Counted from the stretch's first letter, positions 1 to 10,441 are shown. The stretch: DNA of 47,822 nucleotides from Candidatus Hydrogenedentota bacterium (GCA_903902895.1 CAIUWO010000207.1:1-47822), one strand, 5' to 3'. Notes: generated from the letters alone by a model not told the origin. Program-made: numbers and translations.

Positions 1-1
1 G

Positions 2-1381
2 CCCAACGCCGGCTCCACGGCGCCCGGCGCCCGCACCCGCGTCACCGTGACGGTCAATCCCGCCGCGGCCGGCGCGCCCCCGCTGCACGAGGTGGGCGGT
101 GTCCTGCTCGTGCATTCGGACAGCGGCGAGGGTGCCGCGGTCGTCTACATGACACTGGACAACACCAACACGGCGATCACGGGCCTTTCCTCCACCCTGC
201 ACGACGATCCTGGCCTCATTTGGTCCGACTTGGGCAACCAGTTGGTGCTCTCCTATGTCAGTCCGACCCAGACGGATTTCACTTACAATATCCGGGTCAA
301 CTACACCCAGCCCAACGGAAAGGTCATCACCGGTTCGTGGGAAAATGACGGCCTGCTGTACGCGGGAGATGTCCGGGCGGGTCAGTTGTCCATGACCACC
401 AGCGGAATTGTCGCCGACATCACCTCGCCGACACTCGACGAGGCGGTGCGCGCCGAAGTCTATCTGCGCGCCGACTACGTGCCCCGCGGCGTCAACCGCT
501 TCCGTGTGCGCTTCATCCCGGCCATGGGACCAGAGGTCCCCGAATCCGCGGCCGCCGCCTTCTCGAACGTGAAGATGAGCGTTGAACTCGCGCCCGACGG
601 GTTGCTGGTTTCGACGGACCCCTTTGCCTCGTCCTGGCGTCTGGTGGCGGAGCAGGACAACATCTACACCCTGCTCACGGACCAGGAAAACACGCTCGGG
701 TACGGGGCGTCGGGAAATCTGCTGCGCATCCGCTTTACCGGCCTGTATGACTACGCGGAGGCCTGTCTCGCCGCGGGTGCGGACCCCGTCTTCGCCCTCG
801 ACATGCGCGCCGACAACGAGATTTACCTCGCGCCGGCAACGCCCCAGGGACCTTCGCGCACAGTGTTCTTCCTCTATCCCTCCGGACCGTCCTGCCTGGA
901 CCGGCCCCTGCTGGTCTCGGAAATATCCGACACCGCCCCCGCCGCCCGGACCATTTACGACCTGGCGTTGCCGGGGATCAATCCTGAAGCGTCGGGCGCG
1001 TGGGACCACGACGGCGACGGGCTGGCCGACTTCCAGGATCCCTATCCCGACGACAAGACCCGTCCCGGACTGCTGACCATACCCGCCTCCATCAACCTGT
1101 CATCCGGCGCGGCCACCGTGACCCTGCGCAACAACCGCCTCGACACCTTTGCGTGGACCGCCGGCGTGCAGGCCATTCCCTCATCGGTGGGCAGCCTGGC
1201 CGGTCGCATCGCAATCAATTTGGCCGGAGCGCTGGCGGAACTGGCTCCGGGAGCGCAGACAAGCATTGGCCTCACCCTCAATGCGGCCGGACTGGCCACC
1301 GGGGATTACGAGGCGAATTTGCTGATTAACACCGACGTTTTTGGCACGGAACGCACGCCGATCGCGGCGAGCATCCGCTGA
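2..1381 (+). CDS. 3' part of a secreted/surface protein with a DxDxDG calcium-motif segment and a C-terminal Ig/BACON-like domain (5' truncated by window edge)
   Basis: Frame is open from base 2 (PNAGSTAPGARTRVTVTVNP...) through the listed GTG at 47, so the CDS probably starts upstream. Contains 'DHDGDGLADFQDPYPDD'. Stop at 1381. Confidence 0.75.
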   Translation, partial: PNAGSTAPGARTRVTVTVNPAAAGAPPLHEVGGVLLVHSDSGEGAAVVYMTLDNTNTAITGLSSTLHDDPGLIWSDLGNQLVLSYVSPTQTDFTYNIRVNYTQPNGKVITGSWENDGLLYAGDVRAGQLSMTTSGIVADITSPTLDEAVRAEVYLRADYVPRGVNRFRVRFIPAMGPEVPESAAAAFSNVKMSVELAPDGLLVSTDPFASSWRLVAEQDNIYTLLTDQENTLGYGASGNLLRIRFTGLYDYAEACLAAGADPVFALDMRADNEIYLAPATPQGPSRTVFFLYPSGPSCLDRPLLVSEISDTAPAARTIYDLALPGINPEASGAWDHDGDGLADFQDPYPDDKTRPGLLTIPASINLSSGAATVTLRNNRLDTFAWTAGVQAIPSSVGSLAGRIAINLAGALAELAPGAQTSIGLTLNAAGLATGDYEANLLINTDVFGTERTPIAASIR

Positions 1382-1439
1382 CCGTCAACTGATGCGCGCG
1401 GCGGCCCCGGGGGCCCGCGTCGCCGAGAGGACAGAAGGT

Positions 1440-4400
1440 ATGTCGTTCACAAGACGTTGCGTGGCCTGGACCGGCGTGAGTCTGGCGTTGGCATTGCTGA
1501 CGGGCTGTCCTTTTATACCGCAGCTTTTGGTGTCGCCGCTGACCATCGCGCTTGGCGGCAAGGCGACCTCCGCCAATTTCCGCATCGAAAATGCCGGCGG
1601 CGGAACACTGACCTACAAGGTCAGCGAGGACCTGCCCTGGATTGAAATCGCGGCCGAGTCCGGCGGCAAACAGGGCGGGGCGGTCGAAGGCTCCATCTCC
1701 ACTGAAGTGGCCTTCATTCAGGTGCTGCTGAACCGTGCGGCCCTGCCCGCGCAGGGCGTGGCGCGCGGCGAGATATCAGTCACCTCCAATGCGGGCGACC
1801 AGACCGTCATCGTTTCCGCGACCCAGTCCGGCGAGCCGGTCTTGCAGGTGTCGCGCACAAGCATCGATTTCGGCCTCTCCGGGCAGACGGAGCAGTTCAC
1901 CATCACCAACGGCGGCAACGCCCAGTTGGAATGGACCTTGGCCGTTCCGGGCACGGCCCCATGGCTCACAGCCCAGCCGCGCAGCGGTGTGCTCGAAAGT
2001 TTCGGCAAGCAGACCGTGGTGACGGTCAATGTCAGCCGCACCGGCATTTCCGCTCAGGCCGATCCCTACACCGCGGCGCTCAGCATCGCCTCCAACGGCG
2101 GCGATGCCAGTGTCGCCGTCAGCATGGGCGTGCCGTCCTTTACCGTGCAGCCCGGCAAAGTCGATTTCGGACGGACCGAGGGTGTCAAGTCGCAGTCGCT
2201 CACCGTCGAAAACAACGGAACCCTTCCCGTGGTGCTGGCGGTCACAGCAATCACCGATACCGGCGGAAACTGGCTTGCCGTGGACAACGCGGCACCGACG
2301 CTGCCCGCGCCCGGTCCCCTCCAGATCGTCGCCACGGCCAATGGCACCGGACTGGCCCCAGGCAACTACACCGGAAGCATCAAAGTGGAGGCCCCCGCCC
2401 TGGCCTACAGCCAGGTCGTCCCCGTCACGCTTTCCGTGCCCGGCTTCACCGTCGCCCCTGCGGAACTCGCCTTTGGCGTCATCAGCAGCCCGGCGACTCT
2501 GCCCCTCACCCTGACCAATCTGGGCGCCGCCCCCATCCAGTGGACCGCCGCAATTCCGGCCAATACCCCCTGGATTACGCTGAGCGCCACCTCCGGCACC
2601 CTCACGGCGACGCAGACTGTCAATGTCACCGCGGCGCCCGGCACCGTGGACCCCGGCCAGTATGTCTCGCAAATCACCTTCACCTTTGATGGCGGCCAGG
2701 ACACGGTGGCAGTGAGCATGTCGCGGCCCAAGCCGGCCGCCCTCAAGGTCGCGCCGCAGGACATGGATTTTGGTGTCACCCGCACCGAAACCACCGTGGG
2801 CATCTGGAATGACGGCCTGGGCACCATCAACTGGAGCATCGACACCGCCGGATTCCCGGCATGGCTGTCCATCTCCCCCGTGAACGGCGCGGGCGTGGCC
2901 TCGGGCACCGTCAGCGGCGACATAACCGACACCGTCACAGTCAGCGTGAACCGCAGTCTGGCCCCGCCCGCCCTGACCGTGTTTGACTTCACCTTCAACG
3001 TTGCCGCCTCGGGCGATTCCACCGTGCCCGCGCCCGTGACCGTGCGTGCCAGCGCGCCGCAGTTGCCCGAGTTCGGCGTGGTCGGCGAGGGTGTCGACGC
3101 CTTTGGCGTGCCCTATGTGCGCCTAGACATCGCCGAGGACACGCAGGACTTTGTCATTGTGAACGCCGGCGAGGGCGTGCTCACCTGGAACATCCAGCCG
3201 GGCACGGTGTTGCCCGTGTGGATAGTCTCCATTTCGCCGTTGCAGGGCACGGTAAACCCGGGCCGGCAGCAGACGGTGCGCGTGACGGTGGACCGCAGTT
3301 CGCTCTCCCGGGCAGGCGCCACGTTCCGGCTGCCCCTCGTTTCCAATGATCCGTCCCGTTCCCTCACGGTCATCGACATTCAGATTCGTGTGCCCTACTC
3401 GATTATTATCGGCCTGAAGCCCGAAAGCATTGCCTTTGGCCGCTTCGCGAACACGGCGTTTTTGGATGTGGCCAATTTTGGCGATGCCGGCGAGTACCTT
3501 AATTTCAAGGTCACCTCGTCCCAGCCCGACTGGCTCTTTGTCGAGCCGCCCACAGGCCGCAGCATCGGAAGATCGGGCCTGCAGGGCAAGGACTGGCAGT
3601 CCATAAGCGTGGCCATCGACCGGTCGCGTGTTACGGGCCAGGGCGGTGTGGCCAGGCTCATTATCGAGGCGGTTGATGTGCCCGAGGATGCCCTCCCGGT
3701 GGCACCGGTCGAGGTCGAGGTTTCGGTCGACCTGGCAAAGCTCACCATAGAAACCGCCCGCATGAATCTGCGGCCGCCTTCGCTGGTGCGCATGAACGTG
3801 CTCCTGCGTGACCAGGCCTACCGCCCCTTCCCGTCGCTGGAGGACAATTTCAGCGACACGCGCACTTTCTACAATGTGCCCAATGTCCTGGCAACCTTCC
3901 TGGAGGATGCCCAGAACATCGACGTGGATGAAACCAATGTGTTTGTCAAGAAAAACGAGAATCTTCGCTTCGATGTGCTCGTCATGCTTGACTTCTCCGG
4001 CAGCATGCGCGCCGCGGCGCAGGCGCTGGTCGATGACGGGCAACTGCCCGCCGGCGGCGACCCCCTGAACGCGCTCTACCTGCAGTGCATTTCCCCCATG
4101 CTGGCCGAGTTCCCGGCCCATTACCGCATCGCGCTGGCCGTTTTCAACGAGCGCCGTTACGGCCTGGATTCCATCCTGCGCATTATCTACGGCGCCGATG
4201 CCGCCCATCCGCAGTTGGCCGATGATGCTTTCGTTCAAGACAAGGATGTCCTGCAATACCGGCTCAACAGCATGGACGTGCAGGACAACGGCGCCACGCA
4301 GCTGCTGCCCGCCGTCACCGCCGGAGCGCTCACCCTTGCGGGCATTGACAACAGCGCCAACCTGATTCCGTTCGACACCGCTGAAGAATCGATCCTGGTC

Positions 4401-5990
4401 GCGGTGACCGACGGGCGCAGAACCACCCCGCCGGGCGAATTGCCGCCCGTGAAAGACGAGTTGGAGGCCAAGCGCGTGCGCTTCTTCCCAATCGGCTGGG
4501 GGCAGACGGTCCAGGCAAACACGCTCATCACGCTGTCCTCCGGGTCCGGCGGCCACTACTATTCGCCGCAGACCAGGAAGAACACCGAAGGCGTGGACGT
4601 GCCCCAGTTGTCCGAACTGCTCAACTGGTGCCGGACAGAACCGGGCAATGCCGCCGCGCAGTCGCTGCCGCGCGACCTGCGCTCCCATGTGTCCATTTCC
4701 TACCCCTCGCTCAACGAGGCGGAGAGCATCAATCTGGAAGCCCGTGTCGAGGTGCTTGACACGACGCCGTCCGTCAGCGGGGGGGTCACCATCGGCGCGG
4801 TGCCCATGGCGCTGTATGCCAATGACGTGCGTCTGGGCCAGATTGGCATGCGCACCGAAGGCATTAACCCCGCCGGCGCGACCTCCGTGTTCGTCTATAT
4901 GGATTACGCCCCGCGCAATCTCGGCCGGTTGACGCTCCAGTTGAGCGCCGAAAGCATCGACAATCTGGACGCACTAAGCTACGAGGTGGTGGTCACGCCC
5001 GAGGAGAACGGTGGCCTCGTCGCCGACTGGGCGAGAAGCGATTCGGGCACCCAGATTTCCTTTGTAGCCCCGACCGGTCGCCTTTTCTCCTATGGCGATT
5101 ACGGCGAACTGGTCGAAGTGCGTGTGAGCGGCGCGGTCCACCCCTTCAAGGTGCGTCTCAGCGTGGTTGACCCGGTCATCGGTTTCGACGCCGACGGCAA
5201 GTACTTCACCTGCCCTGACACCATAACGGTCGATGACAACCCGTTCCGGGCCCCTTCGCTGCCGCGACTGGCCCTGAAGAGCATTGTGCCCGACCGGGGC
5301 TTCATCAGAACCTCCATAGATGGTTCAATCGAACTCGTGCCCGTTCTGGACCTGCCCGCCGGTGAAGCGTCCTTCAAGCTGGACGTCTACAACCTTGGCG
5401 GCGCCCATCCCCCGACAGACGTGCGACTCTACTGGGTTCCCGATTTGGGCAGTCAAACCGTGGTCGATACAAAACCGGGCCTGTTCAGATTGACCCCGAT
5501 TGACGGTGGGCGGGTTGATTCCACGGAGACGCCCGGGGAACTTTATGTTACCCCCCTTCCCAGTTCCACAGACCTTCCCGGTCCGTACAGCGGCTCACTG
5601 TATGTCAGCTACACCTACGGCTCTCCGAGTGGCTACGGGACAATGAGCATTAGTGGTACCGACGGCCCCTATTTCCTGAGGTATTACGTCGGTTACGGTC
5701 CCGGTCTGGCGGTGTCACCGCACGCGCTCGATTTCGGCGACAACTTTACGGAACTGCCGCTGACCGTCCGCAATTCCGGCGTGGGTGAGTTGGTGGTGTC
5801 CATTGATCCACTGACCCTTCCCGATTGGCTCACGGTGGACATCACGGACACAACCCTGGTTTCGAACGGGTCGGTAACCCTTAAACTGACCGTTGATCGC
5901 AGCAAGGTGCTCACCGCGGAAGCCACCGCCAGTTTCTCGGTTGAGGGGAACGGCGACTCGCAGCTTATAACAGTGCACGTCACGAAGTAA
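1440..5990 (+). CDS. Large lipoprotein with multiple BACON/Ig-like repeats and a central VWA domain
   Basis: ATG at 1440 after 'gagaggacagaagg'. Lipobox-like 'LALALLTGC'. Repeated 'xVxPxxxDFGxxxxxxxxxxxNxGxxxLxWxxxxxxxxPWLxxxPxxG' units. VWA MIDAS 'VLVMLDFSGSMRAA'. The ORF-track start at 1341 overlaps the preceding gene. Confidence 0.85.
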   Translation: MSFTRRCVAWTGVSLALALLTGCPFIPQLLVSPLTIALGGKATSANFRIENAGGGTLTYKVSEDLPWIEIAAESGGKQGGAVEGSISTEVAFIQVLLNRAALPAQGVARGEISVTSNAGDQTVIVSATQSGEPVLQVSRTSIDFGLSGQTEQFTITNGGNAQLEWTLAVPGTAPWLTAQPRSGVLESFGKQTVVTVNVSRTGISAQADPYTAALSIASNGGDASVAVSMGVPSFTVQPGKVDFGRTEGVKSQSLTVENNGTLPVVLAVTAITDTGGNWLAVDNAAPTLPAPGPLQIVATANGTGLAPGNYTGSIKVEAPALAYSQVVPVTLSVPGFTVAPAELAFGVISSPATLPLTLTNLGAAPIQWTAAIPANTPWITLSATSGTLTATQTVNVTAAPGTVDPGQYVSQITFTFDGGQDTVAVSMSRPKPAALKVAPQDMDFGVTRTETTVGIWNDGLGTINWSIDTAGFPAWLSISPVNGAGVASGTVSGDITDTVTVSVNRSLAPPALTVFDFTFNVAASGDSTVPAPVTVRASAPQLPEFGVVGEGVDAFGVPYVRLDIAEDTQDFVIVNAGEGVLTWNIQPGTVLPVWIVSISPLQGTVNPGRQQTVRVTVDRSSLSRAGATFRLPLVSNDPSRSLTVIDIQIRVPYSIIIGLKPESIAFGRFANTAFLDVANFGDAGEYLNFKVTSSQPDWLFVEPPTGRSIGRSGLQGKDWQSISVAIDRSRVTGQGGVARLIIEAVDVPEDALPVAPVEVEVSVDLAKLTIETARMNLRPPSLVRMNVLLRDQAYRPFPSLEDNFSDTRTFYNVPNVLATFLEDAQNIDVDETNVFVKKNENLRFDVLVMLDFSGSMRAAAQALVDDGQLPAGGDPLNALYLQCISPMLAEFPAHYRIALAVFNERRYGLDSILRIIYGADAAHPQLADDAFVQDKDVLQYRLNSMDVQDNGATQLLPAVTAGALTLAGIDNSANLIPFDTAEESILVAVTDGRRTTPPGELPPVKDELEAKRVRFFPIGWGQTVQANTLITLSSGSGGHYYSPQTRKNTEGVDVPQLSELLNWCRTEPGNAAAQSLPRDLRSHVSISYPSLNEAESINLEARVEVLDTTPSVSGGVTIGAVPMALYANDVRLGQIGMRTEGINPAGATSVFVYMDYAPRNLGRLTLQLSAESIDNLDALSYEVVVTPEENGGLVADWARSDSGTQISFVAPTGRLFSYGDYGELVEVRVSGAVHPFKVRLSVVDPVIGFDADGKYFTCPDTITVDDNPFRAPSLPRLALKSIVPDRGFIRTSIDGSIELVPVLDLPAGEASFKLDVYNLGGAHPPTDVRLYWVPDLGSQTVVDTKPGLFRLTPIDGGRVDSTETPGELYVTPLPSSTDLPGPYSGSLYVSYTYGSPSGYGTMSISGTDGPYFLRYYVGYGPGLAVSPHALDFGDNFTELPLTVRNSGVGELVVSIDPLTLPDWLTVDITDTTLVSNGSVTLKLTVDRSKVLTAEATASFSVEGNGDSQLITVHVTK

Positions 5991-5999
5991 CCGCGCCTT

Positions 6000-6037
6000 C
6001 TGGCAGCCAGATTGTCGAAGGGCATTCTGGCTGCCAG
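6000..6037. terminator. Perfect 12-bp inverted repeat between convergent genes, probable bidirectional terminator
   Basis: CTGGCAGCCAGA (6000-6011) / TCTGGCTGCCAG (6026-6037), 14-nt loop, then 'ggccgcgttttct'. Confidence 0.65.
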
Positions 6038-6103
6038 GGCCGCGTTTTCTGAGGCGCGTACTACGTTAGCTCAAGTGGTTTGTTCGAAGCAGTCTCCTGC
6101 CGC

Positions 6104-8764
6104 TTACCACCGGAAACGCACGGTGCTTAATCCCCCCGCAGGCACGGAAACGGCCACCGCGCCTTCCTGTGTCACTGGGAGCGCCTCCAGCATTTCTTCA
6201 TTCAGGTTGCACAGGCTTGCCTCGATAACGGGACGGTCCAACTGGAACCGCGCATCGCCATCCTGCGTGCCCGGATTCCAGAAGCGAATCACCGCCCCCG
6301 GTCCGTCCTCGGCGGGCTTGATCGCCGTCATCACGGTGGCTCCCGCATCCACCCGCAGGAATGACCGGGTCGCCGGGGCATCCTCGCGGATATCATGAGT
6401 GCGCACGGGCGTCTGCAATTCTGCCAATTGACCAAACGCCAACGCGGCATTAAAAGAAGATGCAAAAACACACAAACCGTAACTAAACGACAAATATCCC
6501 TGCAATTGCCCCTCAGTTTCTTCTGACCGGGCCACGGTCTTGCGGAATGAACGGAAGAGCGTCAAGGCCAGGGTGCGCTCGGCTGTGTCCAGCACGGCGT
6601 ACTCATGCAGGCCTTCCGGGCACAACACGGCGAGTCCGCCGATGCTATCCTGAACGCCACAAACCGATGTAAACGCCTTTTCTGGATTGATTCGTTCCTG
6701 CCATTCAGCGGTTTCGACCGGAACGGCAATCTCGCGCTCCACCATGGCAAAAGGCGTGTCAGCGAAGGATGTGTCGGTTTGCGCGCGTGTCGGGAAGAGC
6801 ACCCGCAGGCGGTGGTCCTTGGCGCAGTTGTCCACCACGGTGCGCACCTGCAAGATGGGACTGTGTTTGGCGATGGTTATAAAATCAGTAACCCTGACAG
6901 ACACCCGGTCCGTCGAGCGGTACCCCGTCTTCTGGTCCAGTTCGCGGGGCAGTGCCAGGGTACGCTCGACCCGGAACACGGTGCGCAGCGGCCCGTCCTC
7001 GTCGATGGCCGTCATGACCGCCGTGCCGGGACCGCGGTAGACGATGTCATTCAGCGGCTGGCCGCGCGTCCAGCCGTCGCCGCATTCGCCGGCGTCCTCA
7101 TAGCAGAACAGCCCGTCGAACACGCGCCCGTCGGCGAGATGGGTCAGGCGCCCAGTGCCGTCCGGTTTAAGTTCAAAGGCGATCAGGCCGTTGGCCGCAC
7201 GGAGCGGTCCCGTCATAAGACTGCCGAAAGTGCGGGTGGCCGCGTCGCAGGGTTCCACGCGCAGCGTGGTGTAGCCCGCGGCCGGAAGCTCCAGTTCCAC
7301 CGCCACGTGGTACAGGTCCCCGCAGCCGAAGGTGTGGCGGCCGGTCGCGTCGAGTCGCTGCTGCGTTTCCTGCCTGCGCTCCACGCGCACATGCTGGTAC
7401 GGGGCATGCGTGCCGTCCGGCAGCACCAGGTGGAACTTGTTGTACCGCTCGCTTGCGGAGAGCCCGTCAATGTACGACTTGCCCGCCTTCTCCGCATGGT
7501 CGGCGGGGAAGAAGAGGGACAGGTCAAACACGCCCCGGCGCGGCCGGGGCAGGGGATTGTGCACCGCAATGCGCCGCCAGTCCTCCGGGCCCGCCGCCGC
7601 GCCTGCAATTCGCGCCATCGACCCGCGCGCGCAGCCGTCGGCGATGAGGTCGCACTGGTCGAAGCGGTAGTGCATGTCCCGGTGAATCTGGTCCTGGCTG
7701 CATCCGCAGATGGAGTCGTGGGGATGATTGCGCAGCAGGTACTGCCACGCTTTGTCCAGAAAGCCCGGCACGGGCGCGCCGCCGGCCATCGCCTCATAGA
7801 CCAGCATCGGCTCGACCCACTTCTCCAGCAGGGCCTGGCTGTGGTCATTGCGCTGCTTGAGGTCATAGCGCGACGAGATGACATGCACGATGAGGTACTG
7901 GCCCACGCGCGTGTGGTCGCGGCAGGGCTCGCGCAGCTCGCCGCGGCGCTCCGGAAGCGTGTCCACGTGCCTGGCCAGTTCACGGCCATACTCCTCCAAA
8001 GAGGTCCAGCAGAATTCAATGTCCGGCCGCCGCTCCTTCAGCTTCTGGAAAATCTTGGGCATCTCATGGTCCGGCCGGGTGTGGTCTATGGCATCCAGCA
8101 TGAGCAGCAGGGGGGCGACTGTGCGGGCCGACTCCTCCGCAAAATAGGGGTCGAAGTGTTTGGCGTGGCTTTCATCCGTATACCCGTCGGTGCGCAGGTG
8201 GTCGCGCACGGCGAACTGGAACGGCGCATAGCTGCCCTTGTCCGTCAGTTTATGATAGGCCAGTTTGCCCCCGTCCGGGCCGACCCAGGCGAAGTGCATC
8301 GGGAAGGTTTCGTCCTGTGTGCCGCGCCAGCAGATGCCCGCGCTCAGCCCAAACCCGCGCATGATCATCGGCAGCGCGGCGATGTGGCCGAACTGGTCCG
8401 GCGTGTACGCGAAATCAAGGTGGGGGAACCCCATGTTCCTGCAGATGCGCACGCCCCGCATGAGGTTGCGCACAAACGACTCGCCCGAGATGAGCCATTC
8501 GTCGGGCAGGTTGTACCACGGTCCGGCGAGCAGGCGGCGCTCCCGGAGCAGTTTGAGCAGCGGCTCCCGCCGTTCCGGCCGGATTTCCAGATAGTCCTCC
8601 AGCATCACCGTCTGCCCGTCCAAATGAAAACAGGGATAGTCCGGACCCGACTCCATCAGGTCGATCAACTCGTCAATCAACTCCACCAGCCAGCGGCGAT
8701 ACTCCTGAAACGGTTCGTACCATTCCCGGTCCCAGTGCGTGCCGGCGCAATAAAAGGCTTTCAT
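6104..8764 (-). CDS. Glycoside hydrolase family 38 alpha-mannosidase-like protein
   Basis: Start MKAFYCAGTHWDREWYEPFQEYRRWLVELIDEL preceded by GGAAAGGAA. Motifs 'HWDREW', 'GPWYNLPDEWLISGES', 'LRNHPHDSICGCSQDQIHRDMHYRF' are typical of GH38. Confidence 0.9.
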   Translation of the reverse strand: MKAFYCAGTHWDREWYEPFQEYRRWLVELIDELIDLMESGPDYPCFHLDGQTVMLEDYLEIRPERREPLLKLLRERRLLAGPWYNLPDEWLISGESFVRNLMRGVRICRNMGFPHLDFAYTPDQFGHIAALPMIMRGFGLSAGICWRGTQDETFPMHFAWVGPDGGKLAYHKLTDKGSYAPFQFAVRDHLRTDGYTDESHAKHFDPYFAEESARTVAPLLLMLDAIDHTRPDHEMPKIFQKLKERRPDIEFCWTSLEEYGRELARHVDTLPERRGELREPCRDHTRVGQYLIVHVISSRYDLKQRNDHSQALLEKWVEPMLVYEAMAGGAPVPGFLDKAWQYLLRNHPHDSICGCSQDQIHRDMHYRFDQCDLIADGCARGSMARIAGAAAGPEDWRRIAVHNPLPRPRRGVFDLSLFFPADHAEKAGKSYIDGLSASERYNKFHLVLPDGTHAPYQHVRVERRQETQQRLDATGRHTFGCGDLYHVAVELELPAAGYTTLRVEPCDAATRTFGSLMTGPLRAANGLIAFELKPDGTGRLTHLADGRVFDGLFCYEDAGECGDGWTRGQPLNDIVYRGPGTAVMTAIDEDGPLRTVFRVERTLALPRELDQKTGYRSTDRVSVRVTDFITIAKHSPILQVRTVVDNCAKDHRLRVLFPTRAQTDTSFADTPFAMVEREIAVPVETAEWQERINPEKAFTSVCGVQDSIGGLAVLCPEGLHEYAVLDTAERTLALTLFRSFRKTVARSEETEGQLQGYLSFSYGLCVFASSFNAALAFGQLAELQTPVRTHDIREDAPATRSFLRVDAGATVMTAIKPAEDGPGAVIRFWNPGTQDGDARFQLDRPVIEASLCNLNEEMLEALPVTQEGAVAVSVPAGGLSTVRFRW

Positions 8765-8845
8765 CACATATTCCTTTCCATTAAGGCGGATTGCGGGATT
8801 CAACAGGCACGAATCATATATACCGCGGGGTGGGCGGGGCAATGC

Positions 8846-8883
8846 GGCACACAGGTTTGTTTGCACTGTGTTTCGCGTGTGCC
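8846..8883. repeat. 7-bp inverted repeat (GGCACAC...GTGTGCC) in the divergent intergenic region
   Basis: 8846-8852 and 8877-8883, between divergent starts at 8764 (-) and 8927 (+). Confidence 0.35.
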
Positions 8884-8926
8884 TCAGAATGGGCAAAGAA
8901 ATTTCTTTCAAGGAAAGGCGCCCATC

Positions 8927-10441
8927 ATGAACCTTCGCGACATTTTTTCCGGTGTTCTTGTGCTTATCGCCTCGGCCTCGGCTTGCGCCGTGCCCGTGAA
9001 CCCCTTCTTCGCCATGGACACGGGCACGAAGGATGACCAACACGCCACCTTCGCCGCCCAGGCCGAACTGGTCAGGACGCTCGGCTATGCCGGTTACGGC
9101 GGCACCGGTTTCGCCGATGTGGAACCGCTGCTGAAGGCGCTTGACGCACGGGGCCTAAAACTGTTTTCCCTCTACGTGGAGGGGAAGGTCAACCAAGACG
9201 GATTTCATTACGACAAGGCGGGCATGGAGAAGGCGCTGCCCCTGCTCAAGGGGCGTGACGTGACCGTCTGGGTGCCTGTCTCCAGCGACGCATGGAAGCC
9301 CTCCGACCCCGCCGGCGATGCAACAGCCGTGCGGGGACTGCTCGCCATGGCCGACTTGGCCGCGCGGGCGGGCGCGCGCATCGCACTCTACCCGCACAGC
9401 GGCTGCTGGCTGGAACGCGCCGAGGACGCGTTGCGCGTCGCCGAAGCCGTGGATCGGCCCAATGTGGGCGTAACCTTCAATCTGTGCCATTACCTCAAGG
9501 TCAGCGGCTTCACCGACCCGACGCTGCTCCTGCAGAAACTGGCCACGCGTCTTTCCATGGTCACCGTGAGCGGGGCCGAACCGGGTGACAGCTGGGACAA
9601 ACTCATCCAGACGCTCGACAGGGGTTCCTACAATCTCAATGGGCTGCTGCAGACGCTCAGCGACATTGGATACACCGGTCCCGTCGGTCTGCAGGCCTAT
9701 GGCATTGGCGGTTCCGTCGCGGATAATCTCAAGCGCTCCATGGCGGCATGGCAGGCACTGAACATGAAAGCGTCCGGAGTTGTCCCACTGGAGAACCTTG
9801 CCGCGTTTCGCGACCCGCTCGGCGATTGGACCCTTGCCGGCGATGTTGCCGCGAAGGGGGACAACCCTGCGTGCCTGGACTGGACCAACGGCATCGGCAC
9901 CGCGGTGAACGGTCCTAAGGGCAAGACCGCGCATTTGGTCACCAAGGCGGAATACGGCGACGTGGAACTGCACATCGAGTTCATGATGGCCAAGGGGTCC
10001 AACTCGGGCGTCTATTTCCAGGGCCGCTATGAAATTCAGGTGTTCGACAGTTGGGGCGTGGAGCATCCCAAGTACATCGACTGCGGCGGCATTTATCAGC
10101 GCTGGCACGAAGAGCCGGGCATCGGGGACAGTGAACGCGGCTATGAGGGCGCGGCCCCTCTCGTGAACGCCGCAAGAAAACCCGGCGTCTGGCAGTCCTT
10201 CGACGTCATTTTCCGGGCGCCCCGCTTTGATGTGTCGGGAAAGAAGAGCGCCAACGCAGTGTTCGTTAAGGTGGTGCACAACGGCGTCCTAATCCATGAA
10301 AACGTGGAGGTCACCGGCCCCACCCGCGCCTCCCTGTTCGAAGACGAAAAGCCCCTGGGTCCGCTCATGCTCCAGGGCGACCACGGTCCCGTTGCCTACC
10401 GCAACCTCTGCATTCAGCCAGTTGCGGTCCCGACGCCATAA
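8927..10441 (+). CDS. Secreted sugar phosphate isomerase/epimerase-like (TIM barrel) domain fused to DUF1080 (3-keto-disaccharide hydrolase-like) domain
   Basis: ATG at 8927 after 'aaggaaaggcg'. Signal peptide 'LRDIFSGVLVLIASASACAVP'. C-terminal 'DVELHIEFMMAKGSNSGVYFQGRYEIQVFDSWGVEHPKYIDCGGIYQRW...EGAAPLVNAARKPGVWQSFDVIFRAPRFD' is DUF1080-like. Confidence 0.85.
   Translation: MNLRDIFSGVLVLIASASACAVPVNPFFAMDTGTKDDQHATFAAQAELVRTLGYAGYGGTGFADVEPLLKALDARGLKLFSLYVEGKVNQDGFHYDKAGMEKALPLLKGRDVTVWVPVSSDAWKPSDPAGDATAVRGLLAMADLAARAGARIALYPHSGCWLERAEDALRVAEAVDRPNVGVTFNLCHYLKVSGFTDPTLLLQKLATRLSMVTVSGAEPGDSWDKLIQTLDRGSYNLNGLLQTLSDIGYTGPVGLQAYGIGGSVADNLKRSMAAWQALNMKASGVVPLENLAAFRDPLGDWTLAGDVAAKGDNPACLDWTNGIGTAVNGPKGKTAHLVTKAEYGDVELHIEFMMAKGSNSGVYFQGRYEIQVFDSWGVEHPKYIDCGGIYQRWHEEPGIGDSERGYEGAAPLVNAARKPGVWQSFDVIFRAPRFDVSGKKSANAVFVKVVHNGVLIHENVEVTGPTRASLFEDEKPLGPLMLQGDHGPVAYRNLCIQPVAVPTP

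Noticed and set aside
3123-4688. 521-aa minus-strand ORF
   Set aside because: Lies entirely antisense to the clear BACON/VWA CDS. Its sequence is His/Gly/Arg-rich shadow translation without recognisable motifs.
6605-8926. Start of the listed 1278-aa ORF (6605..10441), antisense to GH38
   Set aside because: The true protein begins at ATG 8927 with RBS and signal peptide. The upstream part is an antisense shadow of the GH38 gene in GC-rich DNA.
9155-10279. 374-aa minus-strand ORF
   Set aside because: Antisense to the isomerase-DUF1080 gene, no domain signal.
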